This document shows, in pieces, positions 44,661 to 53,998 of a stretch of 64,000 nucleotides of DNA. Both the position numbers and the translations under genes were made by a program. Positions within the stretch are counted from its first letter, which is position 1. Every line of letters begins with the position of its first letter. The stretch is from Nocardia bovistercoris (GTDB taxonomy: Bacteria > Actinomycetota > Actinomycetes > Mycobacteriales > Mycobacteriaceae), in NCBI RefSeq assembly GCF_015674855.1, contig NZ_JADMLG010000001.1, positions 62,001 to 126,000 on the forward strand, given 5' to 3'. The notes under the pieces are model-generated. The model was not told the origin of the DNA, made no database searches, and saw nothing but the letters and a program-made list of their open reading frames with translations.

Positions 44661-45719
44661 ATGATCGGCAACAGACTCACCGGATCGGACGCCGGGCGCC
44701 GGATCGGACGCAGACCTCTGTTCGCGCTCGCCGCGGCCTTCGTCGCCGTCGCGGCCGTGCTCACCGCCGCCGCACAGCCCGCGCGGGCCGAGGACTCCGA
44801 TATCGCGCCGCGCGCGTCGACGGGTTGCGCCGCGCCCGCACCCGCCCCCGGCGAATCGACCCTGTCGTTCGCCGCGCTCGGCAAATCCGGCAGCTACATC
44901 CGAAACGTGCCGCCCGGTGCGGACCGCCCGCTGCCGCTGATCCTCGACCTGCACGGCTACCTCGAACCCGCCGCGCTCGAACACGCGAGCACCGGATTCG
45001 GCCCGCACGGCATGGCGAACGGATACCTCACGATCACCCCGCAGATCGACGAACTCGCGCTCCCGAGATGGGAGCAGGGCGAGAACAGCGTGGACATCGC
45101 CTATCTCGGCGAACTGCTGACCCACATCGAATCGACCGTCTGCGTCGACCTGCGTCGCGTCTACGCCGCCGGGTTGTCCATGGGCGGATTCACCTCCTCG
45201 GCGCTGGCCTGCCGATTCTCGGACCGGATCGCGGCCATCGCACCGGTCGCCGGACTCCAGGACTTCGCGTGGTGCGACACCACACGCCCGGTCCCCGTCA
45301 TCTCCTTCCACGGCACCGCCGACCCGATCGTCGCCTACGAAGGCGGTCTCGGCCCCAACGCCCGCCTGCTCCCCGCCTCCGACGGCTCGGGATCCGCGGG
45401 CAGCCGCGGCGACCGGCCGAGCGCGAACGGTCCCGGCGCGCAGAGCATCACCGCCGACGCCGACGCATGGGCACGGCGCAACGGCTGCGGGTCGGGCGAC
45501 CCCGCCGAGCAGTGGGTCGCCCCCGAGGTGGTCCTGCGCAGTTACCCGTGCCCGCAGGAAGGCGAGGTCCAGCTGTATTCGATCGTCGGCGGCGGCCACG
45601 TGTGGCCGGGAACCGCGGCCACCTTCTCCCCCGCGCCGCTGGTCGGCGCGAGTACCGTCGCCGTCGACGCGACCGAGCTCATCTGGGACTTCTTCCGCGC
45701 CCACCCGATGCGCACCTGA
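44661..45719 (+). CDS. Secreted PHB-depolymerase-like esterase
   Basis: This 352-residue alpha/beta hydrolase has a twin-arginine-like N-terminus (GRRIGRRPLFALAAAFVAVA) cleaved near ARAED. The catalytic serine is in AAGLSMGGFTSSALACR, an acid probably in HGTADPIV and the histidine in GGGHVWPG. This is the LpqP / poly(3-hydroxybutyrate) depolymerase-like group, which includes feruloyl and acetylxylan esterases. Substrate is unknown. Confidence 0.85.
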   Translation: MIGNRLTGSDAGRRIGRRPLFALAAAFVAVAAVLTAAAQPARAEDSDIAPRASTGCAAPAPAPGESTLSFAALGKSGSYIRNVPPGADRPLPLILDLHGYLEPAALEHASTGFGPHGMANGYLTITPQIDELALPRWEQGENSVDIAYLGELLTHIESTVCVDLRRVYAAGLSMGGFTSSALACRFSDRIAAIAPVAGLQDFAWCDTTRPVPVISFHGTADPIVAYEGGLGPNARLLPASDGSGSAGSRGDRPSANGPGAQSITADADAWARRNGCGSGDPAEQWVAPEVVLRSYPCPQEGEVQLYSIVGGGHVWPGTAATFSPAPLVGASTVAVDATELIWDFFRAHPMRT

Positions 45720-45798
45720 GCGTCGTTGGTCCTCGGCCTCGTTCGGCTCGATCCTCCGCGGTGCGAGACCGGACAGTCGCGATCTCCCGCCTACCGGG

Positions 45799-46653
45799 TC
45801 ACACGGCGCGGGCGCGCTCGGCGGCGACCACCACGTGGCGCATCAGCAGGGCCGTGGTCACCGGACCGACACCGCCGGGCACCGGGCTCAGGCCCGACGC
45901 TCTGCCGCGCACCGAATCCGCCTCGACATCGCCGACGATCTTGCCGTCGGCATCCTCGTTGGTGCCGACATCGACGACCACCGCGCCCTCGCCCACGTGC
46001 GCGCCGGTGACCAGGCCGATGCGCCCGGCCGCCGCGACCACCACGTCGGCGACCGAGGTGACCGCCGCCAGATCCGCGGTGCGGGAATGCGCGACCGTGA
46101 CCGTGGCGTTCTCGGCCAGCAGCAGTTGCGCCAGCGGCTTGCCGACCACATTGGACCGGCCGACGACGGCGACATGCTTGCCCACCAACGGAATCCGGTG
46201 ATGCTTCAGCAGTTCCACGACCGCTTCGGAGGTCGCGGGCACGAATCCGGTGCGCCCGGCGGCGAGCAGTCCCAGTGACAGCGGGCTCACCCCGTCCACG
46301 TCCTTGTCGGCGGCGATGGACGAACTCACGTCGTCGAGGGTGACGCCGTCGGGCAGCGGGGTCTGGAGCATGATCGCGTCGACGGCCGGGTCGGCGCTGC
46401 GAGCGGCGAGTTCGGCGCGGATCGTCTCCGCGCTCGCCTCGGCGCCGAGATCGATACGGTCGCAAGCGATTCCGAGTCTTTCGGCGGCCTTGCGCAGCGA
46501 GTTCACGTACCAGGCGCTGGCCGGGTCGTCGGTGGCGACGACGAGCGCCAGGCGCGGCGCGGGGCCGTTCGCGGCGAGCGCGGCGGCGCGGGCCCCGGTG
46601 TCGGCGTTGATGGCGGCGGCGAGTTCCTTGCCGGTCAGCGAAACGGTATCCAC
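45799..46653 (-). CDS. folD: FolD, methylene-THF dehydrogenase/cyclohydrolase
   Basis: This 284-residue bifunctional enzyme interconverts 5,10-methylene-, 5,10-methenyl- and 10-formyl-tetrahydrofolate. The catalytic Tyr and Lys are in SAWYVNSLRKAAERLG, the folate segment is IMLQTPLPDGV, and the NADP fold has VVGRSNVVGKPLAQLLLAE and the end PVPGGVGPVT. The first Lys of the usual YVxSK is Leu here, but the general-base Lys three further on is kept. The GTG start follows GGGTGGGG. Confidence 0.92.
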   Translation of the reverse strand: MDTVSLTGKELAAAINADTGARAAALAANGPAPRLALVVATDDPASAWYVNSLRKAAERLGIACDRIDLGAEASAETIRAELAARSADPAVDAIMLQTPLPDGVTLDDVSSSIAADKDVDGVSPLSLGLLAAGRTGFVPATSEAVVELLKHHRIPLVGKHVAVVGRSNVVGKPLAQLLLAENATVTVAHSRTADLAAVTSVADVVVAAAGRIGLVTGAHVGEGAVVVDVGTNEDADGKIVGDVEADSVRGRASGLSPVPGGVGPVTTALLMRHVVVAAERARAV

Positions 46654-46870
46654 GTTGCCCCACCCTACGGTGACACGCCCGCGCGCCGTGCGCCGGATCG
46701 CCGCGCGTCGCCCGAGCGCGCCTCGCACCGGCGACACAGCCCTCGCATTCGGCCCCGCAATTGCCGGGCGACGGCGGTGACCGGCCGTATCGTTGTCACA
46801 GTTTGCCCACGGCCATCCGCCAGCTGACATACCGAAAACCCGTTTCGCACGTGGAAAGGTGTCGACTGCA

Positions 46871-47743
46871 GTGAAGATCTCGAGGCATTGGAAATCCCTG
46901 ATCGCCGCGTCCTGCGCGGCCGTCGCTCTCAGCGGTGTCGCCGCGACGCCCGCGTCGGCGGGTCCGGAGACCGACGCACTGTACAACTCAGCGCAACGCA
47001 ACTTCACCGACGGTGACGACGCCGCGGGCCGCGCCGACCTGCGCGCCCTCATCGGCGCCGACCCCGCCGACGCCGAAGCACTGTCGTTGCAGGCCATCTG
47101 GTCGCATTTCGCGGGCGACATCCCCGCCCTCGTCGACGCGATGGCCAGGCTCAACGCCGTCGACCCCGGCATGGCGGCGGGCACGAACCACGTCATCGAC
47201 GCCGTCGGCGCGGCGGCGGGCACCCTGCCCAACCCGCTGCCCGCACTCATCGGCCCGCAGACCGGCATCGTGGTACTCGGCTACGGCCTGCTCCCAGACG
47301 GCGCCCTGCGCCCGGAACTGGTGAACCGCCTCACCGCCGCCTGGATCCAAGCGGTGGCCGCCCCCTTCTCCCCCGTCGTCGTCACCGGCGGCAACCCGCA
47401 GAACGGCATCACCGAAGCCGAAGCCATGCGCGCCTGGCTGGTCGGACACGGCCTCCCGCCCAACCGCATCCACCTCGAAACCAGAGCGGGCTCCACCGTG
47501 GGCAACGCCCTCTACACCACAAGACTCCTGCGCGACATCGGCGCCACCAGCGCGGTAGTCGTGACCTCCCCCAACCACATCCGCCGCGCCGTCGCCGACT
47601 TCATCGTCGCGGGCACCGCCGTGGTCGGCGCGATGACCTCGATGGACCAATTGGTCTCCCAACTCCCACCCCCCTCCCGCCCCAACCAACGCGGTATCTA
47701 CCTCGATGCCACCCGCACCTTCCAACTCTCCACCAGCCGCTGA
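46871..47743 (+). CDS. Exported YdcF/DUF218 protein
   Basis: This 290-residue protein has a signal peptide cleaved near ATPASAG, a helical segment with weak TPR character (about 30-110) and a DUF218 domain with TGIVVLGYGLLPDGALRPEL, VVVTGGNPQNGITEAEAM and SPNHIRRAVADFIV. DUF218 proteins act in envelope homeostasis. Unlike the YdcF protein at 31735 it is fully exported. GGAAAGG lies before the GTG. A GC-rich hairpin follows the stop. Confidence 0.82.
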   Translation: MKISRHWKSLIAASCAAVALSGVAATPASAGPETDALYNSAQRNFTDGDDAAGRADLRALIGADPADAEALSLQAIWSHFAGDIPALVDAMARLNAVDPGMAAGTNHVIDAVGAAAGTLPNPLPALIGPQTGIVVLGYGLLPDGALRPELVNRLTAAWIQAVAAPFSPVVVTGGNPQNGITEAEAMRAWLVGHGLPPNRIHLETRAGSTVGNALYTTRLLRDIGATSAVVVTSPNHIRRAVADFIVAGTAVVGAMTSMDQLVSQLPPPSRPNQRGIYLDATRTFQLSTSR

Positions 47744-47748
47744 CCCAC

Positions 47749-47780
47749 CCCGCCCGCCCCTGAGCGCGGGGCGGCGGGCA
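47749..47780 (+). terminator. GC-rich hairpin after the YdcF gene
   Basis: CCGCCCGCCCC and GGGGCGGCGGG pair around a loop of about seven bases, five bases after the stop. There is no T tract. Confidence 0.6.
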
Positions 47781-47836
47781 CATGCTCGCCCCGAAATTCG
47801 GCTGCGCGACGGCCTGGGACGGGGCAGGATGGCGCG

Positions 47837-48640
47837 GTGATGTCGACAGACGATGCCGAAGTGACAAGGCGTTTGCGGGCGGCGGGGTGTGTGTTCGCCG
47901 AAGAGGAGGCGGCGCTGCTGTTGGAGTCCGCCGAGCGCGACGGGGTCGATCCTGAGGGGTTGATCGTGCGGCGGATTCATGGTGAGCCGCTGGAACACAT
48001 CGTCGGGTGGGCGGAGTTCCATGGTTTGCGTGTCGCGGTCGGTCCCGGGGTGTTCGTGCCGCGGCGGCGCACCGGGTTCCTGGTCGATCTGGCACTCGAT
48101 CACCTTCGAACATCGCAGGTCACGCGGCCGGTAGTGCTCGATCTGTGTTGCGGTAGCGGTGCGCTCGGACTTGCGCTCGGCGTCGCGGCGGCGGATGCGG
48201 GTGTCTCGATCGAGTTGAGTGCCTCCGATATCGAACCGGCCGCGGTCGTGCTGGCCCGGCGCAATCTCACCGCACTCGGCGCGACCGTTCACGAGGGTGA
48301 CCTGTTCGAGCCGGTGCCCGCGAAACTGCGCGCACGTATCGACATCCTGCTGTGCAACACCCCGTACGTCCCGACCGACCGAATCGCGCACATGCCGCCC
48401 GAGGCCCGCGATCACGAACCGCGCCGCGCCCTCGACGGCGGACCCGACGGTCTGGACATCCTGCGCCGCGTGGCCGCCGAGGCCGGAAACTGGCTGGCGC
48501 CGGGCGGAGCGCTGCTCGTGGAGGAAAGTCGTTCTCAAGCCGCGGCGGCCGCTGACATCTTGCGCACCAACGGATTACGCGCGCGCATCACCGAATCCGA
48601 GGATTACGACGCCACCGCGGTGTTGGGCATACGCGTGTAG
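47837..48640 (+). CDS. PrmC-like protein N5-glutamine methyltransferase
   Basis: This 267-residue methyltransferase resembles PrmC/HemK. It has the helper-domain segment HGEPLEHIVGWAEFHGLRV, motif I VVLDLCCGSGALGLALG and the catalytic loop, which reads CNTPYVPT in place of CNPPY. That change is typical of a second actinobacterial PrmC-like group, so it may not modify release factors. Start is GTG at 47837 or the adjacent ATG. It converges with the gene at 48659. Confidence 0.85.
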   Translation: MMSTDDAEVTRRLRAAGCVFAEEEAALLLESAERDGVDPEGLIVRRIHGEPLEHIVGWAEFHGLRVAVGPGVFVPRRRTGFLVDLALDHLRTSQVTRPVVLDLCCGSGALGLALGVAAADAGVSIELSASDIEPAAVVLARRNLTALGATVHEGDLFEPVPAKLRARIDILLCNTPYVPTDRIAHMPPEARDHEPRRALDGGPDGLDILRRVAAEAGNWLAPGGALLVEESRSQAAAAADILRTNGLRARITESEDYDATAVLGIRV

Positions 48641-48658
48641 TAACTGTTCTGGCCGGAA

Positions 48659-49402
48659 TCACGGAAGGTCGAGTTCGCCGGGCTCGGCGCGGATGACGAT
48701 ATGTTCGTCGGGCGGTCGGGAATCGAGGTCCATGAATGTGCCATCGGATACGCCGGGTTGCCCGGTCCAGAAGTTTCGTTGCACGGTGAGGGCCTCGTAG
48801 AGTGGCGCGGCGTTCGTCAGTTCCCAGGTGGATGCGTCGCCGCCGGTGATGGCGACCTTCGCCGCCGCGGTGAGGGTGTCGAGGCCGGGGAGCGCGATCG
48901 CGGGATCGAGTGTGATTCGCGCGGTGGTGCCCGCTTGCCGGGCGATGACGATGGTGCACGTGGTGAAACGCCGTACGCCGGTGACGATCTGCCAGGTGGC
49001 GCGCCACGCGTTGGCGGCGGCCAAGTCGAGCAGCGCGGCGCGGATCGGTTCCAGTCGCTCGTAATGCTCGGACACCCCCTGTCTCGCGACGAAGATGAAC
49101 GATGATTCGGACGCGAAACTCAGCGCCGCGGTGAGCACGGGAACGCCTGTGGCCGCGGCGTAGTCGATGGTGGCGCCGCGCTGCAATGTCACGGCGTCGG
49201 GACCGTCGCGTGTGACGGTGGCCGGTGCGGCGCCGTGCAGCAAGTCGGCCAATGTCGTCTCGACGGTGAGGATCCCGGTTCCCGAAGCACGGGCGACGAT
49301 ATCGCCGACACGTAGATCGCGATCGGGCAACCAGGTCGCCAGGACACCCTGATTCGTGAAAAGCGCTCGGCCGTAGGCGGAACCGACTGCGGATCGTGGC
49401 AT
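48659..49402 (-). CDS. Unknown 247-residue protein, candidate bacterial gasdermin-like effector
   Basis: I recognise no named family with certainty. The order of segments parallels the gasdermin pore domain: WLPDRDLRVGDIVA then TTLADLLHGAA (compare the CLV and SIKDILEPDA strips of animal gasdermins), LTAALSFASESSFIFVA, WQIVTGVRRFTTCTIVIA (compare VYVVTEVLQT), LDPAIALPGL and KVAITGGDASTWELT, then a C-terminal strip of about 40 residues that could be an autoinhibitory peptide. Length fits bacterial gasdermins (230-280). Against it, no N-terminal palmitoylation cysteine is present. It is the next gene after the CHAT protein, 79 bases downstream, with AGGAG before its ATG. Confidence 0.4.
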   Translation of the reverse strand: MPRSAVGSAYGRALFTNQGVLATWLPDRDLRVGDIVARASGTGILTVETTLADLLHGAAPATVTRDGPDAVTLQRGATIDYAAATGVPVLTAALSFASESSFIFVARQGVSEHYERLEPIRAALLDLAAANAWRATWQIVTGVRRFTTCTIVIARQAGTTARITLDPAIALPGLDTLTAAAKVAITGGDASTWELTNAAPLYEALTVQRNFWTGQPGVSDGTFMDLDSRPPDEHIVIRAEPGELDLP

Positions 49403-49481
49403 CGCCGCTCCTGGGAATATGGTGGATCTACATTCGACCGCATCAGTGGACACCAGTCGTCGGTTATGGGGCAACCGGTGG

Positions 49482-52400
49482 TCACACGCGGGGCGCGAGA
49501 CGTTGTCGTAGTGCGGTCGCGACGGTCGGGGCGAGCGCATCGATCACGTCGTCGGTCGTGCGCTGGTCGAGATGGCGGTATTGCTCGGCCAGCGCGTCGA
49601 TTCCAGGGAAATCGAAACCGCCCGTGATCCGCCACCATCCGGCCGCGGCCTCGACGAGCACGGTGAAAGCATCACTACGGCGGCCGATCTCGATCAGCAA
49701 TCGGCCGAGAGCGGTCGCCGCATGGACAGGTCCACGCTCGCCGTCCTCGACAGGGAACGCCTGTAGCGCCCGGCGATAATGATTCTCGGCCTGATCGGGA
49801 CGCCGCTGCTGCTCGGCCACCATCCCCAGGTGGTAATAAGTGCTCGCGGCGCCGTGTCGATCACCGAATTCCAACTTCAACTCGAGAGCCCGGCGGAAGT
49901 AGTCCTCGGCCTGCTCGAATCGCCTCTGGTCCTGGGCCGCAGAGCCCAGCTGATGATAGGTGAGCGCGGCGGCGTGTCGATCACCGAATTCCAGTTTCAA
50001 TTCGAGGGCCTGGCGGTAGTAGTCCTGGGCCTGCTCGAAATGGCTCCGGTCGTGAGCGATCATGCCGAGTTGGTGGTATGTACTCGCGGCCCCGCGCCGG
50101 TCACCGAATTCGAGCTTCAACCCAAGGGATTGCAGGAAATGTTCCTCGGCCTGCTCGAGCCGCCGCTGGTCACGTGCCAGCTTCCCCAATTGGTGGTAGG
50201 TAACCGCGGCGCCGGGCCGGTCGCCGAATTCCAATTTCAATTCCAGCGACTGGCGGTAATAATCCTCGGCCTGCTCGAGCCGCTCCCGCGCGTGGGCTGC
50301 TACGCCCAATTGGTGATAGGTGCGTGCGGCGGCGTGCCTGCTGCCGAATTCCAGCCACACTTCGACGGCCTGCTTGTAGTGTCTCTCGGCTTCATCGAAC
50401 CGGCGCAGGTCATGACATACCAGGCCGAGTTGGTGATAGGTGCGCCCGGCGGTGCGTCTGTCACCGAGTTCGAGCAGCAGTTCCAGGGCTCGGCGGTAGT
50501 GGCCCTCGGCTTCGTCGAACCGTCGCTGATCGTGGGCCACCCAGCCCAATTGGTGCAGCAGGCGGGCCAGTTCGTTACGGGCGACCGCACCGGTGTGCGA
50601 GCTCAGCGCGGTCGCCGCACCGAGCAGTAGGTGTTCGCGGGCTGTGTACTGGCGTGTCTGATCGAGTAGCACCTCGATCGGCCACAGGACCGGAGTGACG
50701 GGAAAGCCGTGTTCGAGGGCGGTGTCCATGGCATCGGTGAAGTTGGCGTAGCAGGCTTGGACGGTCGCGTGGCCGCTCGCTCGACTCGCGGGATCGAGGC
50801 CGATCATCTGCGAAAGCAGGCGCTCACCCAGCAGGACATGCAGCCGGTAGTGCGCTCGGCGAGCGGCCTGCCACCACCCCGGGTGCGCGCGCACGGTTCG
50901 GCGCAGGAAGTACGGCAGCACCGGCACCACTCGTACCCAGCCCGAAAGATTCTCGTGCCGGGCGGCAACACCGATTCGCACCGCCGCTTCCACCCCCGCG
51001 ACCACATCGAGGGCGCCCCACCGATCGTCGTCCGGCTCGTATTCCTGGAGCAGCCGTTGATATTCGGCGAGCAGGTCCGCGCCGGGGATGACGGCGGTGA
51101 ACGGCGCCAACAAGGCGAGTGCGCGTTGCACAGCGTGGTCGAGTGCGGCGTAACTGTATTCGATCGCCGCGCGGAGCGACCCCGTCGGATCGGCGCCGGG
51201 ACCACCGGAGCCGAGTTCTTCCAGGACACGGGCGGGCGTGGTGCTCGACAGTGTCGGCAACACCACTTCCATCGGCAACGGATAGCCGCCGAGCGACTCG
51301 AGCAGCGCGGTCAACGCCTCCCGGTGATCCGGGTCGTCGAGGTAGCCGACCGCGTTGTGACGGTTCAGGATACGGTCGGCCAGCACCGACGCGGCCTGCG
51401 GGTCCAATCCACCCAATTCGTGCACGCACGCGCCGAAACTCTCCGCCGCGAGCCAGGTTTCCGCTTCACGCGACCCCAATGCCACCAGCGTACGACCGCC
51501 GCGCAACCGGGCGAGCAGCTCCCGCAATGCCTCTCGGTCACCCGCCGGAAGGGCGTGCGGGATCGAGGCGGGCGCGCCGGTGACCGATTCCATGTTGTCG
51601 ATCACCAGCAGATGACGCTGCGCACGCAGCGTGCGCGCGACCAGTTCCCGCTTCGCCTCCTCCGACGACGACTCCCAGGTCGCGTTCGCCGTGCGATCCG
51701 GCCACAACCGGGCGGCGATCGCCCGAACGACCTGATCCGCCGTCCATGCTCGATCCTCGTAACTGAAGGTGAACACTTCGTCCACGAGTCCGGTGCGTTG
51801 CCACCACCAGCCCAGATGTGCCAGCAGGGTGGACTTTCCCGCTCCCGCCATGCCACGCACCAGAATCTGGTTGCGGTCGGGATCGGTCAGCAGCATCCGC
51901 TCGATACCGTGCACATCCAGATCCCGACCGACGAAGCCGTACTCCGGAGTGGGTTCGGCGCCCACCTTCGACGCACGCGCCTCGTAGGAGTCGGCTTCCC
52001 CCGGCCGCATCTCCCGCAACCCGAGATCGACCCGGTGTTGCCGGAAGACCACCGGCAGCACCCAATCATGCAGGGGCAGTATCTGATCGAAGAATCCTTG
52101 CCGGTCGGGAGACTCGAAAAGCCGCCGCCGCATCTGCCGCAACGCTTCCTCCGGCTCGACACCGCGCACGAGTTGTCCGTACAGCGCGGGCATCGCCAAT
52201 GCCGCCGCGGCGACCGTCACCGCATACGCCATCCCCACCACCAACGGCACACCCGTCTCCGCCAACCGCTGGGCCAGCGCCGCTTCACTGCCGTCCTGCA
52301 TCGCCGACTGACACGCGTTCACCACCGCCATCGGCACCCCGTGCGCACCAAGCAACTTCGCCACCTCGTCGGCCGAACGCGGGTCCGATCTACCGGTGAC

Positions 52401-53210
52401 GTCGGTTTCGAAGAACAGGTATCCCTCCTTGCCTCGCGACGTCGTCGGATCACCCGCGGCGGACGGTAGTCCGCCCGCCCGCCCACCGGCCCGCACCGCG
52501 GCCGGGTCGGTGAACGCGCCGTGAACGTCGAAATGCACCAGGTGATACCAGCCCGAACCACGCTCCGCACGGACGGCATTCAGATGCCCCCGCAAACCCT
52601 CCCAGGTGCCGGGACGCACCATCTCCACCCGAACCGGCAGCGACGCTTCCCGCAACGCGGCCACCAAGGGGCGCGAAATCGTGCGATACCCGACATCCCG
52701 CACGCCGTTCGGCCGGGCGATCACCACGAGAATGTTCAAAGTCGGCCACGGCCGCGGCATCCCCGACCGAACGGAATGCTGTGCCACCCGCCGGGTGATC
52801 GGAACCCGCACCGCCAACGGCACATCGGACCCCGGATCGAACAACGCCTCCCAGTGCAACCGATGAAATCCCGCACCCCCCACCACCTCGATCCGGCACC
52901 CGACGAAATCCCGTTCCCGCACCGCCCGGTACCCGGCGCCCGCCGCACCACCGAAAACCTGCGAGAACAACGTCTGCCCGTATTCACGCAAGGTCCGCAC
53001 CGCCGCGCGACGCCGATCACCATCCAGGAGCGGCGAGCGCGGATGCCGTTCGAAGTACCACGCCAACAACCGCTCATCGGCCTGCGACGCGGGATCGGTG
53101 ACCGTCACCGCGCATTCGACGCCGCTGTCGGAGAACACCACGCCGACCTCGAACACCCCGTCCGCGCCGACACCGCGCTCGACCAACTCGATCACCGAAT
53201 CCGACGTCAC
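49482..53210 (-). CDS. CHAT protease-STAND NTPase-TPR protein
   Basis: This 1242-residue protein combines a caspase-like CHAT domain (about 150-400), with a catalytic His in HFDVHG (H230) and Cys in VVNACQSA (C300), a STAND/NB-ARC-type NTPase (about 425-720; Walker A GMAGAGKS at 453-460, Walker B LLVIDNME near 538), a helical linker, and seven 40-residue TPR units with one degenerate unit (about 870-1190). TPRs usually sense a ligand, NTPase oligomerisation follows, and the CHAT protease is then activated. Similar proteins serve in bacterial immunity and regulated death. The GTG start has GGAGGGG upstream. The downstream gene is a likely substrate. Confidence 0.9.
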   Translation of the reverse strand: MTSDSVIELVERGVGADGVFEVGVVFSDSGVECAVTVTDPASQADERLLAWYFERHPRSPLLDGDRRRAAVRTLREYGQTLFSQVFGGAAGAGYRAVRERDFVGCRIEVVGGAGFHRLHWEALFDPGSDVPLAVRVPITRRVAQHSVRSGMPRPWPTLNILVVIARPNGVRDVGYRTISRPLVAALREASLPVRVEMVRPGTWEGLRGHLNAVRAERGSGWYHLVHFDVHGAFTDPAAVRAGGRAGGLPSAAGDPTTSRGKEGYLFFETDVTGRSDPRSADEVAKLLGAHGVPMAVVNACQSAMQDGSEAALAQRLAETGVPLVVGMAYAVTVAAAALAMPALYGQLVRGVEPEEALRQMRRRLFESPDRQGFFDQILPLHDWVLPVVFRQHRVDLGLREMRPGEADSYEARASKVGAEPTPEYGFVGRDLDVHGIERMLLTDPDRNQILVRGMAGAGKSTLLAHLGWWWQRTGLVDEVFTFSYEDRAWTADQVVRAIAARLWPDRTANATWESSSEEAKRELVARTLRAQRHLLVIDNMESVTGAPASIPHALPAGDREALRELLARLRGGRTLVALGSREAETWLAAESFGACVHELGGLDPQAASVLADRILNRHNAVGYLDDPDHREALTALLESLGGYPLPMEVVLPTLSSTTPARVLEELGSGGPGADPTGSLRAAIEYSYAALDHAVQRALALLAPFTAVIPGADLLAEYQRLLQEYEPDDDRWGALDVVAGVEAAVRIGVAARHENLSGWVRVVPVLPYFLRRTVRAHPGWWQAARRAHYRLHVLLGERLLSQMIGLDPASRASGHATVQACYANFTDAMDTALEHGFPVTPVLWPIEVLLDQTRQYTAREHLLLGAATALSSHTGAVARNELARLLHQLGWVAHDQRRFDEAEGHYRRALELLLELGDRRTAGRTYHQLGLVCHDLRRFDEAERHYKQAVEVWLEFGSRHAAARTYHQLGVAAHARERLEQAEDYYRQSLELKLEFGDRPGAAVTYHQLGKLARDQRRLEQAEEHFLQSLGLKLEFGDRRGAASTYHQLGMIAHDRSHFEQAQDYYRQALELKLEFGDRHAAALTYHQLGSAAQDQRRFEQAEDYFRRALELKLEFGDRHGAASTYYHLGMVAEQQRRPDQAENHYRRALQAFPVEDGERGPVHAATALGRLLIEIGRRSDAFTVLVEAAAGWWRITGGFDFPGIDALAEQYRHLDQRTTDDVIDALAPTVATALRQRLAPRV
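49700..50600 (-). repeat. 120-bp coding repeats of the TPR array
   Basis: Seven 40-codon units with strongly conserved strings such as TYHQLG, LELKLEFGDR and EQAEDYYRQ lie in a row within the CHAT gene. The central five are the most alike, which suggests recent unit duplication or gene conversion. Confidence 0.8.
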
Positions 53211-53383
53211 CGTCTTTCCCCTCCGTCACAACCGTCCCGCCCGACACCGCTCACACATCCGCACCCTCGATACCCGAGTCGTGTGCGGCGGAGGTCGTTA
53301 CATGGCCACGGGCCGCGTCACCGAGGACGGTCGTCACGGATGCACGCAGGCACAACCCGGCTCGATCGACGTGTACCGAACGA

Positions 53384-53695
53384 CTACGCCGAGGGGCGCA
53401 GGTTCGACAGCACGCGGATGGCGTCGGAGAGGGGGATCATTCGTTCGGGTTGTTCCGCGGCCAAGCCCATTTCGATGTACTGCCGGATCAGCATGGATTG
53501 GGTGACGCAGTGGGCCGCGGCGGCTTCCTTGACGCGTCGGTCCATCTCCGGTGACATCTTCAGTGAGCGCACCACCGTCATGGCGTGTTCGATCTCGACG
53601 CTCGTCGGCGGCAGCGGAGGGGCCGCCGACGTGTCGTCATAGGTCAGCGAGTCCAGGATCGTGCCCGGGTCCTCGCTCGCACGTGGATCTTTCAC
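53384..53695 (-). CDS. Ribbon-helix-helix antitoxin-like protein
   Basis: This 103-residue protein has an acidic, disordered N-terminus and a ribbon-helix-helix domain: VVRSLKMSPEMDRRVKEAAA then CVTQSMLIRQYIEMGLA. Such proteins are DNA-binding antitoxins or antitoxin-like repressors. GGGAGG precedes the GTG at 53695, and the first 59 bases overlap the upstream toxin-like gene. The same-strand order (putative toxin first) is seen in BrnT/BrnA-type pairs. Confidence 0.75.
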   Translation of the reverse strand: MKDPRASEDPGTILDSLTYDDTSAAPPLPPTSVEIEHAMTVVRSLKMSPEMDRRVKEAAAAHCVTQSMLIRQYIEMGLAAEQPERMIPLSDAIRVLSNLRPSA

Positions 53696-53972
53696 CGCCG
53701 ACCTCCCATTTCTCGTGCTCACGCAATTGGTGTGGTCGCATGGGGGCGGCCATGACGATCTCCAGGGTCTCCTGGCCGGTCCTGCGCAGCAGCACCACCA
53801 CCGGGCGTCCCTCGTCGGTCCTGCCCCACACCGTGAGGACCGGGAGTCCTTCGGGTGTGCGCGCCGGCCGCGGACGACGCCGCGGCGAGTACAGGACCTC
53901 CATGACCTCCCATGCTTCGATACCGGCCCGGTCGAGATGTTCGCCGGCTCCATACCACCACTCGTATTGCAT
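53637..53972 (-). CDS. Small toxin-like protein, partner of RHH antitoxin
   Basis: This 111-residue protein starts MQYEWWYGAGEHLDRAGIEA and continues with VLTVWGRTDEGRPVVVLLRR and LEIVMAAPM, a pattern of helix then antiparallel strands somewhat like BrnT/RelE-fold toxins. No catalytic signature was certain. It overlaps the RHH gene by 59 bases. No ribosome site is evident, and the start is ten bases from a palindrome, so the transcript may be nearly leaderless. Confidence 0.6.
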   Translation of the reverse strand: MQYEWWYGAGEHLDRAGIEAWEVMEVLYSPRRRPRPARTPEGLPVLTVWGRTDEGRPVVVLLRRTGQETLEIVMAAPMRPHQLREHEKWEVGGERSTCERGPGHDPGLADL

Positions 53973-53982
53973 TGTGGGTCGA

Positions 53983-53998
53983 TAATACCAAGGTATTA
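53983..53998. promoter_or_regulatory. Operator before the toxin-antitoxin-like pair
   Basis: TAATACC-AA-GGTATTA is a perfect 7-base inverted repeat, and GGTA-T-TACC overlaps its right half (53992-54000). The AT-rich palindrome lies just before the first gene, where RHH antitoxins usually bind to autoregulate. Confidence 0.65.

Noticed and set aside
50709..52469. Long rightward open frame opposite the CHAT gene
   Set aside because: The leftward frame carries the CHAT, Walker and TPR motifs; the opposite frame has none and reflects codon bias.
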